From contig CM065309.1 in NCBI GenBank assembly GCA_033032175.1, forward strand, positions 13,826,001 to 13,890,000: a stretch of DNA of 64,000 nt. The letters are read 5' to 3'. Below the pieces are notes generated by a model, which saw only the letters and a program-made list of their open reading frames with translations, was not told where the DNA came from and did no database searches. Within the stretch, counting starts at the first letter, position 1; every line of letters starts with the position of its first letter. Position numbers and translations under genes: made by a program. This document shows positions 11,562 to 22,111 of the stretch, piece by piece. The stretch is from Saturnia japonica. Its lineage: Eukaryota; Arthropoda; Insecta; Lepidoptera; Saturniidae.

Positions 11562-12459
11562 GGATTCTTGTAAATATAATTTTATTAATAAGTAGCTAAA
11601 TGCAATTTATTGAATGAATGAAGAAAATGTTACCAAGGGTTACAGACTATAAAATATTAATAGATATAGATTAAATTCATTGTCCCATAAACTGAATTAA
11701 ACTCTTTTGTTTCTTTGCCGTATGCTCAAACATATTAATAGAACGATTTATTTTGTTTAACTCTACATAGACACTTTGTTATATTACTAGTAAGATTGTA
11801 CGAACAAAATAATCGAATTTTGTTGTTGTTTTTTTAGTATTTAAGGCATTTGTATTTGCACATTTACATTATAAACACGCTGTGATTGAAAATCATATTG
11901 AATATTTACTTTTATAAATTTTAAATATTAGTTAATATTTTGTTCTCAGTGAGGTAAATTTTCAGAAATAAACAATGATTATTCTTAATATCTGTCATAT
12001 CATAATAAATTGAGCGGAAATCTAATTATATTATCATATAAAAGTGGTGTAAAAAACACTACTAGTTAAAAGGTTTAATGAAGAATATTTTTAGAATTTA
12101 AATCATGTATATTAATTATAACAATTAAGCTTCCGAGTCATAAATCAGCCTGTTTAAAAACAAACATTTAAATACAAAGACCTTTTAATTTTTTTATTAT
12201 ATATTTTTTTAATATTTATAAGATTGTATAGCTCTTTAATGAGTACATGAACATTTTATATATCAAAGTATTCTGGTGTTTATTAAGTATTTTGTTGATT
12301 TTCTATTTCAACCGATGCTTTAAGTGTTGTGTACTGTGGAGTGGGATTGGCGATTGCTTGGAGTTGGCGGAAGGCTGTTGTCCGATAGTGTCATGACAGG
12401 TCTGCTCAAGTAATAGCTATTAGTTCACTTTGCATCATTATTTATTGTATTATAATTTT

Positions 12460-12465
12460 AATAAA
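12460..12465 (+). promoter_or_regulatory. Candidate distal poly(A) signal AATAAA
   Basis: AATAAA inside 'TTTTAATAAAGGATTTTAC', followed about 15 bp later by 'CCCGTGTTTTATTTT', a plausible GU/U-rich downstream element. It is probably the main 3' end of the elongase transcript. Confidence 0.45.
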
Positions 12466-12641
12466 GGATTTTACACATTGCCCGTGTTTTATTTTAAAAG
12501 AAACAGATAAATATCAGGGCTTAGCCGTGGCGGGGGTTGCAATGCACCCGGTCGGCAATTACTAAATGCGGCAAAAGAAAAGTAAAAAGTAGAAAATGTC
12601 ATTTCTAAAGTTATATATTTGTTTATTGTTTTGAAAATGCC

Positions 12642-12999
12642 TAAGGGCCGGCGCCCACCGGCGGCACGGTTCGGCCGCGTCAGGAGATCCTTCGACATCC
12701 CTACATATACGCTCACACTGATGGTAACTATGCCGGGGTATTTTATAAGGTTTGCTGCGATGTCCTTAGATCATTAACGACGTGCGCGGGTCGAGGGCGC
12801 TGTCTTGCCGCGGCCGCGGCATGCCGAAGCGTCCCGAGCACTGCAGACACGGCATGCCTTTGCTTACCGTGGCATAATTTTTGTACCTACGACCATTTTC
12901 ATTTAAGTTTCAACTTGAACGACATAATTATAATCTATTTTTCTTAATTAATTGATAAATCCCTTGCCACGCCGTACCGCCCGTGGGCGCCAGACCTTA
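12642..12999. mobile_element. GC-rich terminal-inverted-repeat element (MITE-like)
   Basis: The left end 'TAAGGGCCGGCGCCCACCGG' and the reverse complement of the right end 'TAAGGTCTGGCGCCCACGGG' pair over about 33 bp with about 7 mismatches. The 358-bp body is much richer in G and C than its surroundings and has no ORF, but holds two 'CGGCATGCC' words. The flanking CTAAGG/CCTTAAT suggests insertion at a TA or TTAA. The superfamily is not assigned. Confidence 0.65.
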
Positions 13000-14050
13000 A
13001 TCTATTTAAAATATATAACTAAAAGTTACATGTATTATATACATGTTGATTCTATCACATGTGTCTGACTTTCTCATGTGTCTATATATATACAGAAAGT
13101 AAGTATTGATTAAAGTGAGCAAGCGTGTAATGTTTTGAGGAAATGCAATTTTTTTAATTAACATTAGTTAGGTATATATATTATGGTATAGAAGTGGCAA
13201 GCCATGGCAGCTGATATCTCCGGCTCGGTCCTGATAAAAACTAACAAATCTAAATCAATTTTACTTTTTTAGTTGCAAAAATTAAATTATAAAAGCTCTA
13301 TTTAAATCATTAGAATACAGTTTGTTGGACTGTACACACAAATAATGTCCGTATGGATCGCAACTAACATATGTCAGCTGTAACATGCGCGCAACTAACA
13401 TATGTCAGCTGTAACATGCGCTTAATGCCCTTAACATCATTGCATAAGGTGAAAGGCCTTTTTCAAAATTGGAATTTATAAAAAGCTATTTACTTTTCAT
13501 CATGACTTATGGTATATTGAAAAATTTGACCATAAAAAGTATACAATCAAAAGTTTACAATTAAATAAATTACATACTTAAAAATTTTGCCAGCCCAAAA
13601 GCCCAAAAATTCAGTGGTATAATTATAATAAGAGCAGGGGAAGCAAATGATAACTTTCGTACCTCCTGCGCCTAATATGTTTATAACAGCCCAGCCCATC
13701 ACCGTGACACTTGGTTTGTATCGTCTCGTCATCAAATAGTGTAGTTTCTGACCGCCGAAAGGCTTGCAAGCCGGCTTTACAACGACGATCGGCGATGGAT
13801 AACCGATCCATCGGTTGTCGTCGTTGTGCTTGAATTGTATTGTGCTTACTATCAACTACAGGCAGTCGATGTACCTTGCTACTACAAAAAAAAAACACGA
13901 TGAGCTGGAAGAAAATCAACTGCTATCGGGTATAATCTTTGTCATCTGTGGTTTTTTTATAACGAGCCCTAAAAAGATAAGAAATTAGTGAAAGAGATTT
14001 TAATATGTTGTGTACTAAACCTACCACGTGCCACTGAGAATGGAGACCCC
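13000..14050. other. Non-coding, nothing gene-like
   Basis: AT-rich sequence. Minus-strand frames of about 100 codons at 13547-13919 have no recognisable domain, overlap each other and are probably chance or decayed repeat. A 31-bp tandem duplication sits at 13360-13421. Confidence 0.35.
13360..13421 (+). repeat. 31-bp direct duplication
   Basis: 'GCAACTAACATATGTCAGCT' plus 'GTAACATGCGC' occurs twice in perfect tandem (13360-13390 and 13391-13421). Confidence 0.9.
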
Positions 14051-14054
14051 GGCA

Positions 14055-14310
14055 AGAGCTTTTTTTTAACCGACTTTATAAAAATATATAATTATAATTG
14101 ATTTTTTTTTTACTCATTTCGATAAAAAAAATTTATGGATGTTCAACCATAACTTCTTTGTTTATGAACCGATTGATTCTTTTTTTGTTTGATAGAGATA
14201 CTTTAAAGATGGTCCCATTTTAATTGTTATTGGCATTGGACCTTCAATTTCGAAGATACACCAGGAAACTCTAAAAATCATTAAGTTAGTTTTCTGTTTT
14301 GGTTTAAATT
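14055..14310 (+). repeat. Dispersed repeat family D ('ACCGACTT' type)
   Basis: It begins 'TAACCGACTTTATAAAAATA', then has 'GAACCGATTGATTCTTTTTT', 'GGTCCCATTTTAATTGTTAT' and 'AAGATACACCAGGAAACTCT'. A second copy is split into 44463-44510 and 46997-47150 by a LINE. The family is widespread in insects in my recollection; its class is not resolved. Confidence 0.6.
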
Positions 14311-14440
14311 GTGTTTTATAAATAAAGTAAAGTGTATAGTATGTCCTCATTTTACTGGGTATAAAAAAGCCTCCATCCTTAGATAAGTAACATTTTTTTT
14401 ATAACTCAACACTCATTAAATACACTTAGCCTGCGTATAA

Positions 14441-14735
14441 TTGCGACACCTAGAATATAGGAAATTGAAAAAACAATCCGTAGATCAACTACATAATCTA
14501 AGCACTGTAGTAATTAATATGGAGATTGAACATTTCAAAAGAGCTCGTCCATTTAGAAACTTAACTACAATAGATCAATTAAATCTCAAAAGATTAAACA
14601 ATATTAACCCTATTCATAATAAGATATCTGAGCGACCGAACTTTTATATAGTAAAACGATATCTAAATTCAAAATCTAATCCAAATCGTTAGAGCCGTTT
14701 CCGAGAAAACAATTACACATAATCATTTATACTAT
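14441..14735 (+). repeat. Dispersed repeat with an 83-codon open frame
   Basis: An open frame at 14441-14692 ends with 'YLNSKSNPNR' immediately before 'AGAGCCGTTTCCGAGAAAAC'. The bases 'TCCAAATCGTTAGAGCCGTT' that form its stop are the tail of a dispersed repeat, also found reversed at 38215-38290 ('CGGAAACGGCTCCAACGATT'). The peptide (many N, R, K) is probably decayed or chance coding within the element; I do not recognise it. Confidence 0.4.
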
Positions 14736-16073
14736 AGGTAGGTATATACAAGAATATAGAAAGCTCAAGGCTCATGAACGGATGGCTGATGGCCCGAAGA
14801 GTTCTCGAATGGTGAAGATGCAGCGTGGACACAAAGTGGACTAACGATCTGGTGAAAAATGCCAAAATCCGCTGAATGCGAACAGTGCAGGACCGCTCAT
14901 GGCGATTTTTGGAAGAGATCCATGTCCAGTAGTGAGTATCTTTTGGTTGAATAGATGGATGAATACTCACTTAATAATATTACAGTTATCAAAGAAATGA
15001 GTTTATTTCAGCTGATTAAATCATGAGCCTTGTAATATTCTAGTTCTTAGGAGTTTGTATCACAAATTGTGATAATCATAATATGTCGAAGCCTGAGTAA
15101 TGTAGATACCTATGCATTTACAAACCGTGCTGTTGATTTATTTAAAGGTATATATACAAAGGTCTATCTACATTCGTAGAAAATAAAAGCCAAACTAAAT
15201 ATGGCCATGGGCATAACCAACGGCAAACGTTCATATTTATGTATTGCCTAATACAATAAATAAGTAGGTACGTAGGTAATTTACTGCATTATTATATTGA
15301 TTTTGTCAGTATTAGAACTAGTAAATTCGGTGGTGACATAGTGACGATTGCGTGTTTTAGATATAAGTTTAAATATTAATTACTTAGACAAAATGATTTC
15401 TCATGGTAAATGCTCCAGCAAATAGTGAATCTATACGTATACCTAATATAAGAGTAAAGAGTCAAAATCGAATATTTAAGAAAAAATACTATCGAGAGGG
15501 TTTAATGAAATTTGGTATGATTGTAGTTAATAGTCTAAAGGTGCATTTAGGATGCATTTTTACACGATTGCATTTAAGTTATGTACAAATAAAAAAGAAA
15601 TGTATGTGTAAGTAATTTTGTAATATATTTAAAATACTAGCTGTGCCAGCAACTTCATGAAAAACTAAACTAAATAAAGACTTCCCCTCACCTTACGGTA
15701 TAAGCTTTGAGAATACCAACCTAAAAACATTTCAAATGTTATCCGTCCTTTACGAAAAAATAATTTTATTTACTGGCTTTATCTTTATAAACCGTTAATA
15801 TCTAGTCAATATTAATGCTTTTTAGTATGTCTGTTTACTGTTTCAGTGTAATATAATAAAAATCTTGATAGTGCAAATACCAAAGAACGACATCTATGGT
15901 AGAAAATTTACATCAAATATATATTTCTATTTATTTAAAACATTTGAAAACAACGTAAAAATCTATCTAAAAACATTTAAAAATAATAAATAATTTTCAA
16001 ATATCAATATAAGCGCTTACAGAAAATATACCTAAGTGTGAAAATAAAAATTCGTGCCATTAGTAAATCAATA
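14736..16073. other. Non-coding, with a repeat start near 15639
   Basis: No exon supported. 'ACTAGCTGTGCCAGCAACTT' at 15639 is a variant of the common dispersed-repeat start and probably begins a decayed copy running to about 15850. The rest is AT-rich with no clear structure. Confidence 0.35.
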
Positions 16074-16369
16074 TTTTCTCCTCCGGGATGAAAAGTTCAC
16101 TTTTAGTCCCTGTCACGCGGGAGAAAAGTACCCGATTCTCTCCCGGTGAGATGGCAAATGTGCGCATGAGCGTACTTTACTTTATCTCCCGGTAACCTAG
16201 CAACTGCGTGTTTATATATAAAATATATAAACTTTTATATAATTTTTTCATCCCGGAGGAGAAAAAAATTGTAAACGCACCTAGGGAGAAAAGTAGGACA
16301 TCCCCACCCGCGATTGTCACCCGAGCCGAAGCGTGAATGAATGAATGTCCTACTTTTCTCCCTCGGTGC
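16074..16369. repeat. Double fold-back sequence with GGGAGAAAAGTA motifs
   Basis: There are two successive inverted-repeat pairs. The first is a perfect 21-bp pair, 16074-16094 against 16245-16265, centred on CTCCTCCGGGATG / CATCCCGGAGGAG. The second is a 24-bp pair with one mismatch, 16277-16300 against 16346-16369 (GGGAGAAAAGTAGGACA / TGTCCTACTTTTCTCCC). The motif GGGAGAAAAGTA also appears inside the first loop near 16121. The block is GC-richer than its flanks and has no ORF. It is probably a non-autonomous element or the two ends of one. Confidence 0.75.
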
Positions 16370-17423
16370 GTAATATACTATTACATTAATCATTATTATC
16401 CTTTTTAATTTGAAAATTTAAATTTGAAACGTAAATAATCATGCCAGGATGCTTCAAATAACATGCCATTACATCGACAAATTATTTAAACCACTTTTTT
16501 TTAATATTCATTATGTCGGTTTTTTTTTTTAATAATGTACTTAACGTACTTCATTTCTGATCTCTAAGATGTCCATGGAGTATATTATTCGGAGTTTTTG
16601 GCGAGATTTTAAAGTGACATGTTGTGGTTTTTATTTTTAATTCATTCATTAGGGTTTTGACCTTATATTATATAATATTGGTGGCGTTTTGCGTGATATA
16701 GTTTGGTTTTTGTGCATGAGTGAACTGGATTATAAATATAAGCTGAAAGCATTCATTATGAAGTCCCACAAAATCTTCCTAGAAAGTTCTAACAAGGGAG
16801 CCACCATTTTGTTAGGATACTGAATCGTCATAACACATGACAATATAATTCACTCGATAATGGCAGTAATGGTCTTCATTAAAGAGGACCGGTTGCCAAG
16901 TTACGAAGAAGAAGAAGAGTATTATTATTCTGTGGTTCTAGCAAAATGGTGGCATCTTTGTTGCCGTTTATTGTTGAACTTTCCAAGATATTTTTTTAAC
17001 ATCTCAGAATTAATCTTCCGTTTTATCATCATGTCCATGTGCCATGTTTATAATTTACTGTACTTGAGCACAATAGTAATAGTATGTTTTGCAAAATGCC
17101 ACTAATATTTTACAATATAAAACCAAATATTGCAAGTTTATGAATAAAGATAATAACCACTAGGTTTGTACATGACAGATTATGATCCCGCCTACCGCTA
17201 TTTAAAAATTAAAAAATAATACCAATATAAAACTTCTATTCAGTAGTTGAAATTAATTATAAAACCCACAGAGCGCTACTGTGCAGTATGGGTTAAGATG
17301 AGCGATGTTGATATACGATTGATATCTACAAAATATAAATAAGGTCAATACTTATCAATCTTATATAATAAATACAGTGTTAAAAAATTATGTCGATGAG
17401 TTGCTTATATTCTTTGGTTACTT

Positions 17424-17427
<4 letters not shown>
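16370..17427. other. Non-coding, nothing recognised
   Basis: AT-rich sequence. An 81-codon frame at 16860 has hydrophobic runs but no homologous pattern, and its start lies in low-complexity GAA repeats. I do not call it a gene. Confidence 0.35.

Positions 17428-17454
<27 letters not shown>
17428..17454. repeat. (TA)n microsatellite
   Basis: An uninterrupted alternating TA run of 27 bp. Confidence 0.95.
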
Positions 17455-17458
<4 letters not shown>

Positions 17459-17520
17459 TAAGAATTAGGTATTACTTTTTAGTTGTATGAAAAACAAGAA
17501 GGGCAACTTTATAATCGAAC

Positions 17521-18052
17521 AAGTTCGTGCACGACCGTTCCATGTGAGAGAAACGTTGGCGGGGACGAGGTAGCACGACATTACGTCACTACAGATCATG
17601 CAAAATTAAAATGTCATTATTATCTTTCACCAAATTATATGTACTAGAAATTTTGTAAGTTTTAATTTAAATTATTTCTACTTCGGATTTATTTTTAGTT
17701 TCAAAAGTGATTGTGAGATAGTAAGCTTGTACATTTTTTTAAATAAAAATATAATTTTTACTTATAGTTTAATAAATGAAAAACCAATTTTAAATTCTAG
17801 GAAGTAAGTAATATAATATTTATTTATTAGTTATAAATTGCGTACTCGCGACTATTGTGTGCTGAAATTTACCTAGATTTCGTTTCGGCTGTTTGTATGA
17901 AGATTTGATACTGTTTACTTCAGTGTACTGTAGTGACGTATGTCGTGCTACCTCACGTCACGCTATTGCACGCACTTCCCTTCCCCGCTACATTACTCAT
18001 CCCTTTTGTCATCAACATCTATCGGAAACATAGGACGGTAGCGCACAAACTT
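17521..18052. repeat. Imperfect fold-back element
   Basis: The left arm 17521-17593 ('AAGTTCGTGCACGACCGTTC' ... 'GTAGCACGACATTACGTCAC') pairs with the right arm 17929-18052 ('GTGACGTATGTCGTGCTAC' ... 'GCGCACAAACTT'). The inner 24 bp match with a single-base gap; the outer 25 bp match at about 20 positions. The right arm carries about 50 extra bp. It has no transposase and is probably a palindromic non-autonomous DNA element. Confidence 0.65.
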
Positions 18053-19121
18053 ATGAAGGAAAAAGTGCGGAAACAAACAGTTTTTCAGATATTTTTTTTC
18101 ATTTTTGAGGTTGTCTATCTAGGAATTATGTACGAATTTTCAACAAATAATTGTTTGTTATCGCATTAACACATTCATATTATCACAGTTCAAACATAGC
18201 CTAACCAACTTTATCACCACAACGAAAAAATGAAAATATCTCTCTCAATACAAAATACGGCACAAAATAGGTACATACGAACAAAGTAGGTCGTATTTAA
18301 CGTAAATAATACAATAATCGTTCAAAAACAAACAAAAAAGTGCACAGAAAAAAATTACTAACTTCTAAAATTTACCTGGCATTCAAAAGTTACCTTTATT
18401 ACAACTACATAGAAGTAACATTTGTATTGTCACATTTACAAAAAATGCGATTTTAAAAATTCAATTTCGCAAAAACTATTTATTTCGATTGTGTGAAAAT
18501 GAATATTTAGTGTAATTAAACTGTTAAAAAAAATGGAGTCTGAACTCGACGGAAGCGATTCCAAAGCTGAGCCAAAACTCAATATGCCAATTTTTATCCG
18601 ATAGGTAGGTACTATATAAAAATAAAAGGAGTCGTTGACGAATGGACATGGACATAGTAGATTAGGTACAACAGTAGGCTATTACATATGGGAGAATCAG
18701 CATTTCAACATCTAAGTTATAAGAATCCCTTGCGTATTGATAAGTTATACTTAGTTCCTATTTCCAACGTATGTAGATAGGTAGGTATACAGTAGACATA
18801 TTTACATAACTCTCAATGACACTAGTAATGACGACAACAGCAGACTTTGTCCCGAGTCAAGATTTTCAGAGTAAATTGCTAAGTAAATATTAATAACATT
18901 TATACATAACATGTTCAAGCACAGAGACATTTTGCACTTAAATCATTATGGAATGTTTTCGTATTTGCTACAGGTAATATTAATATAAAACTGAGAACTG
19001 ACTTTATTTTTTATTTTATGTAGGTATGTATAGGGAACACAATAATAATAACTTTGATTATAATATACATGTCTAGATTCCTAGTCAAAATCAAAGTGGT
19101 ACATAGTAGGTAGTGCATGCA
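18053..19121. other. Non-coding
   Basis: AT-rich. The one point of interest is a 24-codon open frame in good Kozak context at 18533 that ends at a potential splice donor (see findings). Otherwise I see nothing. Confidence 0.35.
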
Positions 19122-19300
19122 TTCCGGAATTCCGGATGAAATTTTGCAATATTTCAATTCCGGAATTGAGAATAGTAATATCGTAATTCCGATATTCATA
19201 AATTTTACTCATTGTGTGATCTCGAATTGGTTAAGATTAAGATTAGATTAGAATTTCAATCAATCTAATCCAATCTTATATTGGTTAAGATTACGGAATT
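19122..19300. repeat. Palindromic and simple-sequence cluster
   Basis: 'TTCCGGAATTCCGG' (19122-19135) is a perfect palindrome, and related ATTCCG words recur to 19195. Next come GGTTAAGATT and TCTAATC words in both orientations (19224-19295). It may be an internal or terminal part of a decayed DNA element next to the hAT fragment. Confidence 0.5.
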
Positions 19301-19550
19301 AATAACAGCTTGGTCAGCATTCAATATGTTGCGAGACTATCTTGCCTTATTCAATGTTTCTTTGGATGACGAAGGCAGCAACCAAACAACTGATGTTGCT
19401 GCAAGCGTTATGGTCAAAATGGGCACTTATAACAAAGGTCATCACCAGCTTTGCCTTGCTCTTGGAATCTAGCTTGCAGTTATTGATACTTTGTATAAAA
19501 CTTCAAAAGAATCAGAACGAGCAGTATTGTCCAATTAACATTCTCTAGAT
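19281..19550 (+). pseudogene. hAT-type transposase fragment
   Basis: The plus-strand frame reads 'DVAASVMVKMGTYNKGHHQL', then 'CLALGI', a TAG stop (19470-19472), and 'LAVIDTLYKTSKESERAV'. This resembles the 'D.ASVM.K.G ... HQLC.AHGIQLAV.D.LYK' block of hAT-superfamily transposases, with the Gln codon CAG changed to TAG. Upstream and downstream frames fall apart quickly, so only about 90 codons of the catalytic core survive. Confidence 0.7.
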
Positions 19551-19824
19551 TAAAGTTTTGAATCTCAAAGCGATGAGGTTGAGGATCAAAATTAAAGTCG
19601 TTTTGATATCGAGAATGTTACTGTCCGTGCTAAATGCGCTGAACCACCGTTCTACAACCAAGTTATTGTACAAACTTGACATCTTGTTAAATTAATAAGA
19701 ATATCTCCCTTCAAATCAGGTCCACTGCGGGATTACAATTTGAAAGAACACTACAAAAACCTAGGTTTGCGTTTGATCATTATCTCGCCTAATCGTAAGT
19801 GATGATGTGATCTACGATAGAGGA

Positions 19825-20640
19825 CGCTTTCATAGGAGATACCTTTTCACTCGAGACTTGAAGATACCCAGGTTGTAATTACTGGGAAATACAAAATCCG
19901 GCAAAGTGTTCCACTCTTTAGCAGTGCGCATGATAAATGTGCTAGTAAAACGCTTTGTGCGCACTGGTGGAATATCTACCATAAATCGACGACGCTTCGC
20001 CGGGTTTCTTGTCATCGGGTGGCGGAAAGGGGATGGTGGACTTAAGTTGTGAAATTCCAACGCACACTCGGCGAAATGTATCCGGTAAAAAACCGATATA
20101 CTGGCAACTTTAAGCCAATGTTCAAGGCTCTGCAGCCTTGCCTCAACTAGCGAATCGTTGCCAATAGGTTTTTTGGCACGCCTCTCGATTGTCTCCAATG
20201 CCTCAAGTTGGTACTTGGCCGATACGACCCAAAGATGAGAGCAGTAGTCCATGCACTATTGGAATTGCGCTTGATATAAGATCAAGCAGCTGACCTGGCG
20301 TGAAGTACCGTCTCACCTTTGCAAGGATACCTAGCTTTTTGGCAGCCAACTGAGCTTTATACTCAATGAATGAGCTAAAATTGAGGGTTGAAGACATCGT
20401 AACGCCTAGAAGTTCTAGAGTTTGTCAAACGCGATAATCAAGCATGTCTGATAATATGAGTGGAGTATTTCTGAACATAAATAACTCGGTTTTCAAAGAC
20501 TTGATGGACTTCATGAACATGAAATTCGAACCTTGACTGAAATTTATTACAGCTTGGATGTCGTAAAATTGGCTGATTTTTTTCCTAACGATGTTGCTGT
20601 TAATGTAGGTACCAATTCTACAATAGCAGCTAGACCAGGA
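19825..20640 (-). pseudogene. Non-LTR retrotransposon RT C-terminal fragment (copy B)
   Basis: Minus-strand frames give 'FIEYKAQLAAKKLGILAKVR', 'RYFTPGQLLDL', then 'MDYCSHLWVVSAKYQLEALE', 'WLKVASISVFYRIHFAECAL' and a C-terminal 'TSTFIMRTAKEWNTLPDFVF'. This is the region after the RT palm of Jockey-like LINEs (A.LA.KLG.L.KVRRYFTP..LL.LY.A..RP.MEYCSHLW). At least two frame shifts are present; upstream of 20400 the coding decays further. It overlaps in content with copy A (20870-21690), so these are two different insertions. Confidence 0.75.
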
Positions 20641-20727
20641 ACTAGATAAATGTAACAAAATCTGCAAGAATATCTCCACCAGTTTTGACTTTATAAGGTT
20701 TGTCAAATTACAAAAAGCTATGTACGA

Positions 20728-20862
20728 TCGTGGAGGAGATCGCTTTCATGGCTGAACCGAGCTTGCCCCCAAGCACAGTGAAGCCGTCAATGCTTCAAAT
20801 GACTTCAGGGGCCTTAATACTAACAGTACAGTCAGTTTGAAGAAAAAAAAACTTTTATGAAA
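20728..20862 (+). mobile_element. Old 5'-truncated Jockey-family 3' end
   Basis: 'CCCCCAAGCACAGTGAAGCC', 'CAGGGGCCTTAATACTAACA' and 'GTACAGTCAGTTTGAAGAAA' align with the 3'UTR of the full-length Jockey element ('CCCCCAAGTCCGGTGAAGCT', 'AGGGCCCCTAAGGCTAACAG', 'GTGTAGTCAGTTCT' then poly(A)). It ends in an A-rich tail. It is clearly diverged, hence an older copy than the one at 50172. Confidence 0.65.
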
Positions 20863-20869
20863 TGTCCAA

Positions 20870-21690
20870 TTAGAACTATTATATGAAAACTATGACAAAA
20901 AAAGTTAAATTGATCAAGTGATTCCTCGGAACAGTCCTCATGATAAATGCGGTAGAAAATGCAGAGTTAACCAACATCTCTACACAGAGACAATGGATCA
21001 AGCCGATCCGAAAGAGCTTAATCGTCAATAACTCGAGCCGCCCTACGCTGAATGCGGTCAAAAGGAAGTAGCTGGTACTGGGGGGCTCCCGCTCAGAGAT
21101 GAGAACAATACTCCATGTGGGGTCGAATTTGCGCGTTATAAAGATTTAGGCGATGAGCCGACGTGAAGTACCGTCTTACCTTACTGAGCACACCAAGCTT
21201 CTTTGAGGCCAATTGGCCTTACTACTACGTCACTCGAAATGACGGCGCCAAGAGTTCCGATACTGGCTGTGGCAGACAGGGGAGTGTTCTCAAAACGAGG
21301 AGTTCCGACAAATGGTGACTTTTTAGCAGTTAACGCGCAGACTTGTGTCTTTTTAGGGTTGAACTGGACTAAGTTTAGTCGACCCCAGTTCGAAACTTTA
21401 GTTAACAAAGGCTCGACTTCAGGCACAACTTGGTTCCGGCTCTCATCGACGTATTCCCGAAAGATAAAAGCACGGCCAGTGTACAAGACATCCACAGTGC
21501 TATCGTCAGCATAGCAATGAATGTTGCTGATTTGCAACAAGTCATTGACATACAGAAGAAAAAGAGTTGGAGAGAGTACACAGCCTTAAGGGACCCCAGC
21601 ATTGAGAAATATAGGAACAGAATACGCACCGTCGACGACGACCTGGATGCTCCATATTGCATAAATTCTCAGGGAGCCCATGTAGGTCTT
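20870..21690 (-). pseudogene. Non-LTR retrotransposon RT fragment (copy A)
   Basis: Frames joined by shifts read 'FLNAGVPQGCVLSPTLFLLY', then 'NIHCYADDSTVDVLYTGRAF', 'VSNWGRLNLVQFNPKKTQVC', 'SASIGTLGAVISSDV' and 'YFTSAHRLNLYNAQIRPHME' with 'YCSHL'. This covers the RT palm with its YADD catalytic pair and the downstream thumb and C-terminal region of a Jockey-type LINE. The 5' half is missing: the sequence is replaced at about 21690 by dispersed repeat A. The C-terminus decays near 20880. Confidence 0.8.
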
Positions 21691-22060
21691 TTTAATGCCT
21701 ACAATTATGTGGTACATTATTTTTCTATATCTCTTATGGTTTACTCAGCATAAGCCATTTAAGCGCCCGAATTGCTTTCACCATGACCAGTTTTATTTTT
21801 TATTTGTGTGGCACCCTAATTATTTTTCTAAAATAAAAGTAGCCTAAATTACTCCCTATTCATCAGCTATTTATCAGTGAAAGTCCCGCCAAAATCGGTC
21901 CAACCGTTTCGGAAATTACCCGGAACAAACAGACAAAAATTTTTAAAATGGGATTTTTGTTATAGGTATTATATATACTTTCATATGCATTTAGAAAAAG
22001 CTGTTATTTTAATATTACGAACAGACACTTCAATTTTATTAATTGTATGGATATAGAAGT
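21660..22060 (+). repeat. Dispersed repeat family A, long copy
   Basis: It contains 'GTAGGTCTTTTTAATGCCTA', 'CAGCATAAGCCATTTAAGCG', 'AAAGTAGCCTAAATTACTCC', 'AAATCGGTCCAACCGTTTCG', 'GAACAAACAGACA' and ends 'CAATTTTATTAATTGTATGG'. The same order of blocks is at 28825-29215 and, reversed, at 33105-33390. It has no coding capacity and resembles the untranslated tail of RTE-type LINEs or their non-autonomous relatives. Confidence 0.7.
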
Positions 22061-22111
22061 CGATTGCCGTGGGTTGAATAAAGTTTATGGTAATAAACAA
22101 GCAGTTATGTA

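Larger units (their letters stand above)
10926..12485 (+). other. ELOVL 3' untranslated region (inferred)
   Basis: No competing ORF follows the elongase stop. The sequence becomes steadily AT-rich and holds two strong poly(A) signals in the same local context ('TTAATAAAGGATT'), at 11556 and 12460. The second is followed by a T/G-rich stretch near 12482. The actual transcript end cannot be fixed from sequence alone. Confidence 0.5.

Noticed and set aside
13547..13919. Two overlapping minus-strand frames of about 100 codons
   Set aside because: No recognisable domain, overlapping frames, low-complexity ends. Probably decayed repeat or chance.
14441..14692. 83-codon gene
   Set aside because: The frame ends within a dispersed-repeat tail found again at 38215; more likely part of the repeat.
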